Source of the DNA: an uncultured bacterium
GTDB lineage: Bacteria; Bacteroidota; Bacteroidia; Chitinophagales; CAIODY01
Direction of reading: 5' to 3'
DNA: 8,997 nucleotides
NCBI GenBank assembly: GCA_903871715.1
Contig: CAIQHW010000521.1
Span: 1 to 8,997 of the forward strand
Shown here: one piece after another, positions 1 through 6,173 of the stretch
Layout of the letters: every line of letters begins with the position of its first letter
Position numbering within the stretch: the first letter of the stretch is position 1
Translations under genes and position numbers: made by a program
Notes under the pieces: model-generated
What the model was told of the DNA's origin: nothing
The model's database searches: none
The model's input: only the letters and a program-made list of their open reading frames with translations

Positions 1-89
1 ATGCTTTGGTGATTGCAATTTTCTTTGCGATAATGTTTAAGCATAACCACAATCCCAAAGCTGTTGAAAGTGTGTTGGCAGAAGCATAA
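1..89 (+). CDS. C-terminal end of an unidentified membrane protein (partial)
   Basis: An open frame enters from the left edge (full codons from base 3) and ends at the TAA at 87-89. The 28 visible residues begin with a hydrophobic stretch (ALVIAIFFAIMF), then a basic and polar KHNHNPK segment and a short acidic tail ending in LAEA. This looks like the last transmembrane helix and cytoplasmic tail of an inner-membrane protein. Too little is present to name a family. A PlsY-type acyltransferase tail was considered, but its usual H-x-x-N-I-x-R-L ending is not there. The next gene starts 28 nt downstream on the same strand, so the two may share a transcript. Confidence 0.55.
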   Translation, partial: ALVIAIFFAIMFKHNHNPKAVESVLAEA

Positions 90-117
90 TTTTTTTTCAC
101 AAAAAAAATAGAAAAAA

Positions 118-1314
118 TTGAGCGAAATTATTTCAAAAATAAAAAAAATAGCGGCGGAATATTTTGAGGAAATTCAAGCTATTCGGCAACATATTCATGC
201 ACATCCCGAATTGTCATTTCAAGAATTTGAAACCTCAAAATTTGTGCAACAAAAATTGAGCGAATGGAAAATTTCATTCACTCCAAATGTTGCCAAAACG
301 GGCATTGTAGCTATTTTGCGCAGCGAAAAAAATGCGGATAAAAAAGTAATTGCATTGCGCAGCGAATTGGATGCGTTGCCGATTCAAGAAAAAAACAATT
401 GCAGTTATGCTTCGCAAAACGAAGGTGTGATGCATGCTTGCGGACATGATGTGCACACCGCATGTTTGCTGGGCGCAGCAAAAATTTTAAACGAATTAAG
501 AAGCGAATGGCAAGGAACTGTGAAATTAATTTTTCAACCTTCGGAAGAAAAAGAACCAGGTGGTGCAAGTGTGATGATTGCAGAAGGTGTTTTAGAAAAT
601 CCAAAAGTCGAAAAAATTTTGGCGTTGCACGTTCATCCCAGCATGACTATGGGCAAAACAGGCTTCCGTAGCGGATTGTACATGGCAAGCGCCGATGAAA
701 TTTATATTACTGCCAAAGGCAAAGGCGGTCATGGTGCATTACCACAAAATTGTGTAGATACAGTTTTAATGGCTTCGCAAATCATTGTTTCGTTGCAACA
801 AATTGTGAGCAGAAATGCTTATCCGATTATTCCAACAGTGTTATCTTTTGGAAAGTTTATTGCCAACGGCGCAACCAATGTAATACCCGATGAAGTGAGG
901 ATGGAAGGCACTTTGCGCACGATGGATGAAAAATGGCGAAAAGAAATTCATCGCCGCATTAATGAAATTGCAAAAGGAATTGCGCAAAGCATGGGTGGAG
1001 ATGTCGTAGTTGAAATTTCAAATGGTTATCCATGTTTGATAAACGATTTCGCTGTAACAGAATTGAGTAAAAAAAATGCACAAGAATTTTTAGGAAAAGA
1101 AAATGTAGAAGAATTAGATTTGCGCATGACGGCTGAAGATTTTTCATTTTTTGCACAAAAAATTCCTGCGTGTTTTTTTCGATTAGGAACCGCTTGCAAA
1201 GATGGAAGCCGCAGCAGTGCTGTACACACAGCCACTTTTGATGTGGATGAAAAAGCATTAGAAATTGGCGCAGGATTAATGGCATATCAAGCCATGCAAC
1301 ATTTACAAGGTTAA
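118..1314 (+). CDS. M20D-family metal-dependent amidohydrolase
   Basis: A 398-residue cytoplasmic hydrolase of the peptidase M20 family, subfamily D (hippurate hydrolase, N-acyl-amino-acid amidohydrolase, IAA-amino-acid hydrolase group). Such enzymes cleave an acyl group from an amino acid using a two-metal site. Visible motifs in order: HPELSFQEFETS (29-40), ALRSELDALP (79-88), MHACGHDVH (105-113), QPSEEKEPGGA (140-150), LHVHP (170-174), the dimerisation-domain GHGALPQ (204-210), NVIPDEVRMEGTLRTMDE (254-271), MTAEDFSFF (337-345) and VHTATFDVDE (369-378). By family comparison the metal ligands are C108, H110, E144, H171 and H370, and E143 is the catalytic acid/base, so the site looks intact. 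The start is TTG: an in-frame TAG lies at 109-111, and the first in-frame ATG falls inside the catalytic core at residue 105. The true substrate cannot be read from sequence. The sugar-phosphate transferase follows after 30 nt. Confidence 0.95.
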   Translation: MSEIISKIKKIAAEYFEEIQAIRQHIHAHPELSFQEFETSKFVQQKLSEWKISFTPNVAKTGIVAILRSEKNADKKVIALRSELDALPIQEKNNCSYASQNEGVMHACGHDVHTACLLGAAKILNELRSEWQGTVKLIFQPSEEKEPGGASVMIAEGVLENPKVEKILALHVHPSMTMGKTGFRSGLYMASADEIYITAKGKGGHGALPQNCVDTVLMASQIIVSLQQIVSRNAYPIIPTVLSFGKFIANGATNVIPDEVRMEGTLRTMDEKWRKEIHRRINEIAKGIAQSMGGDVVVEISNGYPCLINDFAVTELSKKNAQEFLGKENVEELDLRMTAEDFSFFAQKIPACFFRLGTACKDGSRSSAVHTATFDVDEKALEIGAGLMAYQAMQHLQG

Positions 1315-1344
1315 AGTTGTCTTTAACAAAACAAAATCAAAACA

Positions 1345-2433
1345 ATGGATTTATTTGCTCCCGAAAATTCACTTTACATCTTCATTCTGTTTTTAGTAGC
1401 GGTGTTATTGTCTATTTTAATTAATGGTTTGTTTGTAAAGTTTTCGCACACTTTGGGCATGCGAAGCCAGAATGGTAATGATGATATCGTGCGCTGGGCA
1501 AGCACCAGCAAGCCTGCATTTGGTGGTATTTCTTTCTTTATTTTGTTTTTATTTTCGTACTCTATTTTTGCGTTATTGCCCGACAAAGGCATTCTAATCA
1601 ATAAAATTCATTTAGCAGTTTTACTGAGCAGCACTATTGGTTTTTTAATTGGATTAGCAGATGATGCTTACAATACCAAACCACTTTTAAAATTTTCAGG
1701 CCAACTTTTATGTGCCATTATAATGCTTGGAGCCGGTGTTGTAATTGATATTTCGTCGTTTCGCATCTTCAATTATTTGTTCACTATTTTTTGGGTAATT
1801 GGTATCATGAACTCTATCAACATGCTAGATAATATGGATGGAATAGTAAGTTCTATTTCCATCGTTATCATTTCTGCAATTTTAATTGTTTGCGGTTTAA
1901 CCAATCATTTTGACCCATTCTTTGTCATCACAGGAGGCGGTGTAGTAGCAGCTTTGCTTGGATTTTTATTTTTCAATTGGCATCCTTCAAAGTTATACAT
2001 GGGCGATACAGGCAGTCAATTTTTAGGTGCGTTTTTAGCTGCCATCAGCATCATTTTTATTTGGAATTTTCGAGATATTAATGGCCCAATTATTCAATTC
2101 AAACAATTTATTGCACCTCTTTTAGTTTTCATAATTCCAATTATTGATACCACTACAGTTTCGATTCGACGAATGTTACGAGGGCATTCACCATTTGTTG
2201 GTGGTAAAGACCACATTACACATCATTTGGCAATGTTAGGCGTTAAGGATAATTTTGTTTGTATTGTCTATTTAACCCTTTCTGTTTTTGGCGCAGCATT
2301 ATTTTTATTTTTACATTACTACAATTTTGAAACAAAATATTTCAATCCAATTGGCATTGGATTTTTCTTCGCCTTATTTTTAATGATTCAAATGATGTAT
2401 CAAAAGAATGTGCACCGCCACGAAAAAAAATAA
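1345..2433 (+). CDS. WecA/TagO-like polyprenyl-phosphate HexNAc-1-phosphate transferase
   Basis: A 362-residue polytopic inner-membrane enzyme of the MraY/WecA/TagO superfamily (glycosyltransferase family 4). It moves a sugar-1-phosphate, commonly GlcNAc-1-P, from a UDP-sugar to undecaprenyl phosphate and so starts a lipid-linked glycan. Roughly ten or eleven hydrophobic segments are visible. The signature cytoplasmic loops are all present: the Mg-binding GLADDAYNTKPLLKFSGQ (103-120, with D106 and D107), NSINMLDNMDG (156-166), FFNWHPSKLYMGDTGS (209-224, with D221), and the sugar-recognition loop PIIDTTTVSIRRMLRGHSPF (265-284) continuing to GGKDHITHHL (286-295). The full-size loop with DHITHHL fits WecA/TagO better than MraY, which lacks this His pattern. 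Length is normal for the family. It is probably co-transcribed with the amidohydrolase upstream (30-nt gap) and the fluoride channel downstream (2-nt gap). The likely pathway is O-antigen, capsule or exopolysaccharide initiation, but no other glycan gene is in view. Confidence 0.93.
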   Translation: MDLFAPENSLYIFILFLVAVLLSILINGLFVKFSHTLGMRSQNGNDDIVRWASTSKPAFGGISFFILFLFSYSIFALLPDKGILINKIHLAVLLSSTIGFLIGLADDAYNTKPLLKFSGQLLCAIIMLGAGVVIDISSFRIFNYLFTIFWVIGIMNSINMLDNMDGIVSSISIVIISAILIVCGLTNHFDPFFVITGGGVVAALLGFLFFNWHPSKLYMGDTGSQFLGAFLAAISIIFIWNFRDINGPIIQFKQFIAPLLVFIIPIIDTTTVSIRRMLRGHSPFVGGKDHITHHLAMLGVKDNFVCIVYLTLSVFGAALFLFLHYYNFETKYFNPIGIGFFFALFLMIQMMYQKNVHRHEKK

Positions 2434-2435
2434 GC

Positions 2436-2804
2436 ATGGTTTTTAAAATCACTTTAATTTTTATTGGTGGTGGAATTGGCTCTGTGTTTAGGTTTTTGCT
2501 CGGTTATTTATTTTCTATAAAAAAAATGAATAGTATTTTTGCCACACTTTCTGCCAACTTAATCAGTTGTATCATCATCGCTTTGGTATTGGCAGAAGCC
2601 GTTGAAAATAAAAATACCAATACACAAATATTTTGGGCAGTTGGGTTTTGTGGTGGCTTGAGCACTTTTTCAACTTTTAGCTGGCAAAATTGGCAACTAG
2701 CTCAAAACCAGCAATGGAGCATGTTGGCGTTTAATGTAATTGCTAATTTAATTCTCACCATTGTAGCCATTGGGTTAGGTTTAAAATTTAGTTCTGCAAT
2801 TTAA
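2436..2804 (+). CDS. crcB: FluC/CrcB fluoride ion channel
   Basis: A 122-residue inner-membrane protein with four hydrophobic segments, the standard size of the FluC (CrcB) family. These dual-topology dimers export fluoride from the cytoplasm. Family motifs: the N-terminal GGGIGSVFRFLLGYL (11-25, R19), the helix-2 segment ATLSANLISC (36-45) with the pore asparagine at N41, and the helix-3 break GFCGGLSTFSTFS (70-82). In the latter, F78 and F81 match the pore Phe residues and G73-T77 contribute to the central sodium site. The usual V-N-x-x-G of helix 2 reads A-N-L-I-S here, a mild divergence. The ATG lies 2 nt after the stop of the sugar-phosphate transferase gene, which suggests translational coupling. 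No fluoride riboswitch is seen, as there is no leader of its own. A strong hairpin terminator follows. Confidence 0.95.
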   Translation: MVFKITLIFIGGGIGSVFRFLLGYLFSIKKMNSIFATLSANLISCIIIALVLAEAVENKNTNTQIFWAVGFCGGLSTFSTFSWQNWQLAQNQQWSMLAFNVIANLILTIVAIGLGLKFSSAI

Positions 2805-2842
2805 AATTCAATTATTCACAACAGGAGCTTATTACTAAATAA

Positions 2843-2877
2843 AAAATCCTGCAATAGATATTTTATTGCAGGATTTT
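2843..2877. terminator. Bidirectional hairpin terminator between convergent genes
   Basis: A perfect 14-bp stem is formed by 2843-2856 pairing with 2864-2877, with a 7-nt loop (2857-2863) and core arms TCCTGCAATA and TATTGCAGGA. The outer stem is AAAA on the left and TTTT on the right, so an RNA read from either strand ends in a U run. It lies 38 nt after the fluoride channel stop and 23 nt from the stop of the minus-strand lipoprotein gene. It therefore suits both converging transcripts. Confidence 0.9.
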
Positions 2878-2900
2878 ATTGTAGAAATTTTAAAAGAAAA

Positions 2901-3776
2901 TTATCTCAAATTAATTGTTCTTGTTACGCCATTTCTAGTAACAGTAGCAATGTTGTCGCAAGCTCCATTACCAAAGTCAATCGCAATGGTTGATGCACCT
3001 GATGGTGTAATATCTAATTCGCCTTGAGTAAAATGTTTTCGACAACTCATGTCTCTAATTAAATCTTTGCCAGATGCTGTAGCTGCTGAAAATGATGTAC
3101 CATTAGCTGCAATGCCAGTGGCTGTGCCTGAAATGTCAAACTTATTTGTAGAAGAATACGAAGTAGCAATACCTGCAATTTGAGTTCTAATTTTGCTTTC
3201 ATTATAAGTAATTGTGCCACCTGCTGGTTTAGTAATATACATAGACGAAGTTACATTCCAACTCATAAATCCTGAACCATTGAAACCGTTATTTACAATA
3301 TGCTTGGTGCTCGAGTTGCCAATGCTATACAAATCTGTAGCAGTTGGACCCACTGCATAATTATTGTAATGAATATCAATCACCGCACCAGGTGTATGAT
3401 ACTTGCCTGTGTATGACACTATCATTTTGCCCTCGCGATAGCGCATATCATGACATATACAAGGAGCAGAGCCAAAATCAATAGTCATAGTATCAGTTGT
3501 ACCCATACTATCAATTGTAATTGTTGCGCAAGCTGATAACAAATTATTGGCATCGGCAAGGCGCATTCCGCTTGCGCCAGCAGCTCCTAAGGAGTGTGCT
3601 TGTTCAGCCAAGTTTTGCGATTCTTGCGATGTACCATCAGCCGTTACATTGTCTGTTGCTGCTGATGCTTCGGTGTCGGAAATAGAGGCTTTTACTTTTT
3701 TACAAGAAGTGGTAAACATGGTAATGCCAGCCAATCCTGCGATACAAAGTGCAATGAAAAGATGTTTGTTTTGCAT
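2901..3776 (-). CDS. Bacteroidetes lipoprotein of unknown function with internal IDFG-x(n)-C repeat
   Basis: A 291-residue secreted lipoprotein. Residues 1-24 are a signal peptide with a hydrophobic core (LFIALCIAGLAGITMF) and a lipobox TTSC giving lipidated C25, followed by a polar Ser/Thr/Ala/Asp-rich linker to about residue 80. The folded part resembles a family of uncharacterised Bacteroidetes lipoproteins that I recall but cannot name. It contains TITIDS and MTIDFG (85-102), a Cys pair C106/C108, GKMIVSYTGKY (116-126), ITKPAGGTITYNESK (181-195), C245, LDITPSGAS (254-262), IDFGNGACDN (266-275) and a final Gly/Arg beta-strand. The first and last parts share the pattern I-x-I-D-x-x-G followed by IDFG and Cys, suggesting a duplicated beta unit. 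Probably an envelope beta-rich domain; no catalytic motif is visible. The gene stands 113 nt downstream of the PKD gene and ends at the shared terminator. Confidence 0.85.
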   Translation of the reverse strand: MQNKHLFIALCIAGLAGITMFTTSCKKVKASISDTEASAATDNVTADGTSQESQNLAEQAHSLGAAGASGMRLADANNLLSACATITIDSMGTTDTMTIDFGSAPCICHDMRYREGKMIVSYTGKYHTPGAVIDIHYNNYAVGPTATDLYSIGNSSTKHIVNNGFNGSGFMSWNVTSSMYITKPAGGTITYNESKIRTQIAGIATSYSSTNKFDISGTATGIAANGTSFSAATASGKDLIRDMSCRKHFTQGELDITPSGASTIAIDFGNGACDNIATVTRNGVTRTINLR

Positions 3777-3889
3777 GATAAAATTGTTTTGTTGTTTAAA
3801 AATTGTTTGTTTATGCTGAATACGACTTGTCGAGTTATTTAAGGTTTAATCTAGTTCGATTTTTGGCAAATTATTTTTTCAAAAAAAAA

Positions 3890-5164
3890 TCACTTTTCTA
3901 ATTGCGCACTTTCGGGCGAAACATAGATGGGCATGGAGTATGGGCGGCTTTTACATTTATCTTGCACAATGTAAAGCGATGGATAAAAAATTACTGGCGA
4001 ACCATAATTGTTGTTGAATTGCACCGCCACTTCTTTATTATTTTTTGAGGATAAAATATTACCTTCAGGAAATTTCCATTGATATTTTATTTCGCCACCG
4101 CCATCGCAAGCAAACACATCACCGATGTTAAAATTAACTGTACCACCCGAATGGAGTGTATCTTGATTAACTGTGAAATCAGCCAGTATCAAAGGATAGA
4201 TGTCTAAAAACACGGAGTCAATATTCGAGTAACAGCCTAATTGAATGGTTTGCAATTTTATCATATCAGATGTTGGCATTTCAGTAATATTGTAATACAC
4301 CACTTTCTGCGAAGCCCCTTCAATGCTGGGATTGGCATCAATACCTGAACCAAAATTCCAAATATATTTGGTGTCGTTATCTTTCACACAAGTAATCGCT
4401 TTTACATCCAATTCTTCACCATTGCAAGGATGTTCGTTACTCACTGAAATTCGAGCATCGGGCGCTACCACTTTTATTTTTTGTTGCGTAATAGAGGTAC
4501 AACCCTCTTGATTTGTTGTTGTCAATTTCACTGTTTTAGTGGCTATTCCATTGCCTTTGCAAGCAATATCCCAAAACACAGTTTGCTTTAAACTTGTTTT
4601 TTCAGTAATCGGAAACCCACCATCAAACGACCAACTATAATTAGTGTAGGTTTCTAAATTTTTCTTCGAGCCCGTGTATTGCATATCCACATATTCGCCT
4701 CGGCAAATTTGTTGTTTTGCAATTTCAAACGAAGCATTTGGTGGTGCTAAAACTTCCAACGAATCGGTATAAATTTTTGAGGCTCGATACTTACTTTCAT
4801 CGCCCGTAATTTTTATGCTGATACGATAAACGCCAGGCTTGCGAATACGCAGATAAAACACACCTGTAGCGGCTTGGCGAAGAATAGCACTATCTGGAAT
4901 TTGCCAATTATAAAATACATCAGCAAAACTTTTGGCATTGCCACGGTAAGTTAATTTTACAGAATCGGTGGGACACATTTCGCGTTTGTTCATCAAAAAA
5001 GAAGCCGTTAATTGCACAGTGCCAATCGGGGTAATATGCTCATCATCTTCTTGTTTTTTGGGTGCTGATTTTTTTTCGGGATAATCAAAATCATCTTTTT
5101 TCTTTTTGGGCACATTTCTCGATTTAATCCAAACCTGCGCCTGTGCTTGGTTCATCAACACCAT
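3890..5164 (-). CDS. Secreted multi-PKD-domain protein; true start probably upstream
   Basis: 424 residues from the ATG at 5164. After AQAQ, a typical Bacteroidetes signal-peptidase site, comes a Lys/Asp-rich linker (18-44). Then follow about four PKD-like beta-sandwich domains, each with a W-x-F/I core: YNWQIPD (85-91), YSWSFDGG (176-183), YIWNFGSG (267-274) and YQWKFPEGN (361-369). The first three carry a Cys near their first strand (MCPTDSVKL, ICRGEYVDM, PCNGEELDV); the fourth has HSGGTVNF in that place. PKD domains usually mediate protein or glycan contacts at the cell surface, but the ligand is not predictable. No enzyme domain and no recognisable type IX secretion C-terminal domain is seen. 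The ATG leaves only ten residues before the linker and no hydrophobic core. In the same frame, 5165-5194 encodes ten hydrophobic residues (IIFCFAILFC) that would complete a signal peptide, directly after an in-frame TAA at 5195-5197. The start may therefore be a rare ATT, or the sequence may carry an error or mutation. Confidence 0.8.
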   Translation of the reverse strand: MVLMNQAQAQVWIKSRNVPKKKKDDFDYPEKKSAPKKQEDDEHITPIGTVQLTASFLMNKREMCPTDSVKLTYRGNAKSFADVFYNWQIPDSAILRQAATGVFYLRIRKPGVYRISIKITGDESKYRASKIYTDSLEVLAPPNASFEIAKQQICRGEYVDMQYTGSKKNLETYTNYSWSFDGGFPITEKTSLKQTVFWDIACKGNGIATKTVKLTTTNQEGCTSITQQKIKVVAPDARISVSNEHPCNGEELDVKAITCVKDNDTKYIWNFGSGIDANPSIEGASQKVVYYNITEMPTSDMIKLQTIQLGCYSNIDSVFLDIYPLILADFTVNQDTLHSGGTVNFNIGDVFACDGGGEIKYQWKFPEGNILSSKNNKEVAVQFNNNYGSPVIFYPSLYIVQDKCKSRPYSMPIYVSPESAQLEK

Positions 5165-5328
5165 GCAAAAAAGAATTGCAAAACAGAAAATAATTTATTT
5201 CTTAAAAATAAATTTAATTACCCAACAAAACACAATCAACAATCACAAACTGTTTTCTTTTTTTTCCAACAAAAAATTGTTTACTGTTGAAATTAACAGC
5301 AAATTATTTTCGGATAAAAGAAGCGATG

Positions 5329-5361
5329 AAGTTTGGCGAACTTTTAAAGTTCGCCAAACTT
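5329..5361 (-). terminator. Perfect palindrome directly after the MbnP-like gene
   Basis: The arms 5329-5342 and 5348-5361 (AAGTTTGGCGAACT and its complement) form a 14-bp stem with a 5-nt loop. Two further A-T pairs are possible if the loop is drawn tighter. It begins 1 nt after the stop codon of the MbnP-like gene (5363-5365) on the minus strand and is preceded there by an A run. The T run lies on the plus-strand 3' side, so as an intrinsic terminator it is stronger for plus-strand RNA, where no gene ends. On the minus strand it may terminate weakly, protect mRNA ends, or be a dispersed repeat. Confidence 0.6.
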
Positions 5362-5362
5362 T

Positions 5363-6160
5363 TTATTGTTCATAATGGAACAAACTGACAATATTCGCAG
5401 CCACCAAATTGCCTATGGCTGTTGAATTTGCGGCAGCAGTGCTTACATTCAAATTCGCACTTTGATTTAATGGCACGCCATTAAAAAACTTGTTGTAATC
5501 GATAATAATATGCACATATTGTTTTGTGTTTGCCAACACTGCAAAATCTTGTTCGGGCATATTAATGTTGGTAAAATGAGCATTGGTGCCTATTTTATAA
5601 ACAAACGGTTGCATGTTTGTTACTGTTCCATTGGCATGAGTAGTAGTATCTATTTTGCCCTGAAAGTTGGCAAACACATAGCCATCGCTGCTGGCGTAGC
5701 TGCTGTTAAACCACATTGTTGGGTTATTAAAAATAGAACCAACAGTTGGTGCAGTTGTGTTTACCGTATTATCCAAACCCACACTAAAGTTGACCGATTT
5801 ATAATTTCCAACAGGAATTTTACCAATTACATACTCTTCATTTTCCATCACTTTTAAAATAGAAATGCCCGATAAGTCAATCACAGCGCCATTTAGCTGT
5901 ACTGCTTGAATATGTGAAATAAACAGTTGCGCTCTACTTACCGAAATTTTCCTACCTGCTGTGGTGTGATAAACCGTGTCGTAAAAATCCACTTCATTGC
6001 TATCTACATTCGTATGTAAATGCAATACCAATGTGCCTGTTGGTGTGGCTGGGTTAGTTGTTGTAGTTGTTGATGAATCTTTTTTACAAGAAAAAATGGA
6101 AATAAAAATTGTCAATGAAATAGCTAAGAAAATTGCTTTTGAAATATTATTTGATTGCAT
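5363..6160 (-). CDS. MbnP-like (CorA/MbnP family) copper-associated lipoprotein
   Basis: A 265-residue lipoprotein. Residues 1-24 form a signal peptide (AIFLAISLTIFISIF) with lipobox IFSC, so C25 is lipidated, then a low-complexity Thr linker (30-41). The rest matches the MbnP-like domain as I recall it: an opening strand GTLVLHLHT (42-50), the Y-x-T-x-A-G-x-x-I-S-V-S-R motif (64-76), LFISHIQAVQLNG (79-91), IPVGNYKSVNFSVGLD (115-130), the TMWF segment (148-151), GYVFANFQGK (160-169) and a later beta-strand with VHIIIDYNKFF (216-226). MbnP and CorA are methanotroph periplasmic or surface copper-binding proteins in which a Trp can be oxidised to kynurenine; the family is also found in Bacteroidetes. 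W150 is the only Trp here. The gene begins 13 nt after the Met-rich barrel gene, so the two are almost certainly one operon. Copper binding is inferred from family and context. No MbnH-type dihaem partner is in the window. Confidence 0.82.
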   Translation of the reverse strand: MQSNNISKAIFLAISLTIFISIFSCKKDSSTTTTTNPATPTGTLVLHLHTNVDSNEVDFYDTVYHTTAGRKISVSRAQLFISHIQAVQLNGAVIDLSGISILKVMENEEYVIGKIPVGNYKSVNFSVGLDNTVNTTAPTVGSIFNNPTMWFNSSYASSDGYVFANFQGKIDTTTHANGTVTNMQPFVYKIGTNAHFTNINMPEQDFAVLANTKQYVHIIIDYNKFFNGVPLNQSANLNVSTAAANSTAIGNLVAANIVSLFHYEQ

Positions 6161-6173
6161 AAGATTTTTGTTT

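Noticed and set aside
1..89. Upstream fragment as the end of PlsY acyltransferase
   Set aside because: The hydrophobic segment plus basic tail is similar in style, but the usual H-x-x-N-I-x-R-L ending is absent and only 28 residues are visible.
2380..2436. Fluoride riboswitch ahead of the fluoride channel
   Set aside because: This stretch is the coding end of the transferase, with a 2-nt gap; no GGCGAUGGNGUUCGCC-like core is present.
3547..3819. Plus-strand open frame antisense to the unknown lipoprotein
   Set aside because: It lies over the well-supported signal peptide and linker of the minus-strand gene and shows no recognisable domain.
3815..3835. Short inverted repeat CGACTTGTCG ahead of the lipoprotein gene as an operator
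   Set aside because: The 4-bp arms with a 2-nt loop are too short to support.
3890..3960. Type IX secretion C-terminal sorting domain at the end of the PKD protein
   Set aside because: The last residues (SPESAQLEK) lack the conserved P-N-P, G-x-Y and K-x-x-x features of such domains.
5275..5300. TAATTTG boxes on the minus strand before several genes (also near 3870 and 7325) as promoters
   Set aside because: They are one base short of TAnnTTTG and lack a TTG box 19 nt upstream; such strings are expected by chance in AT-rich spacers.
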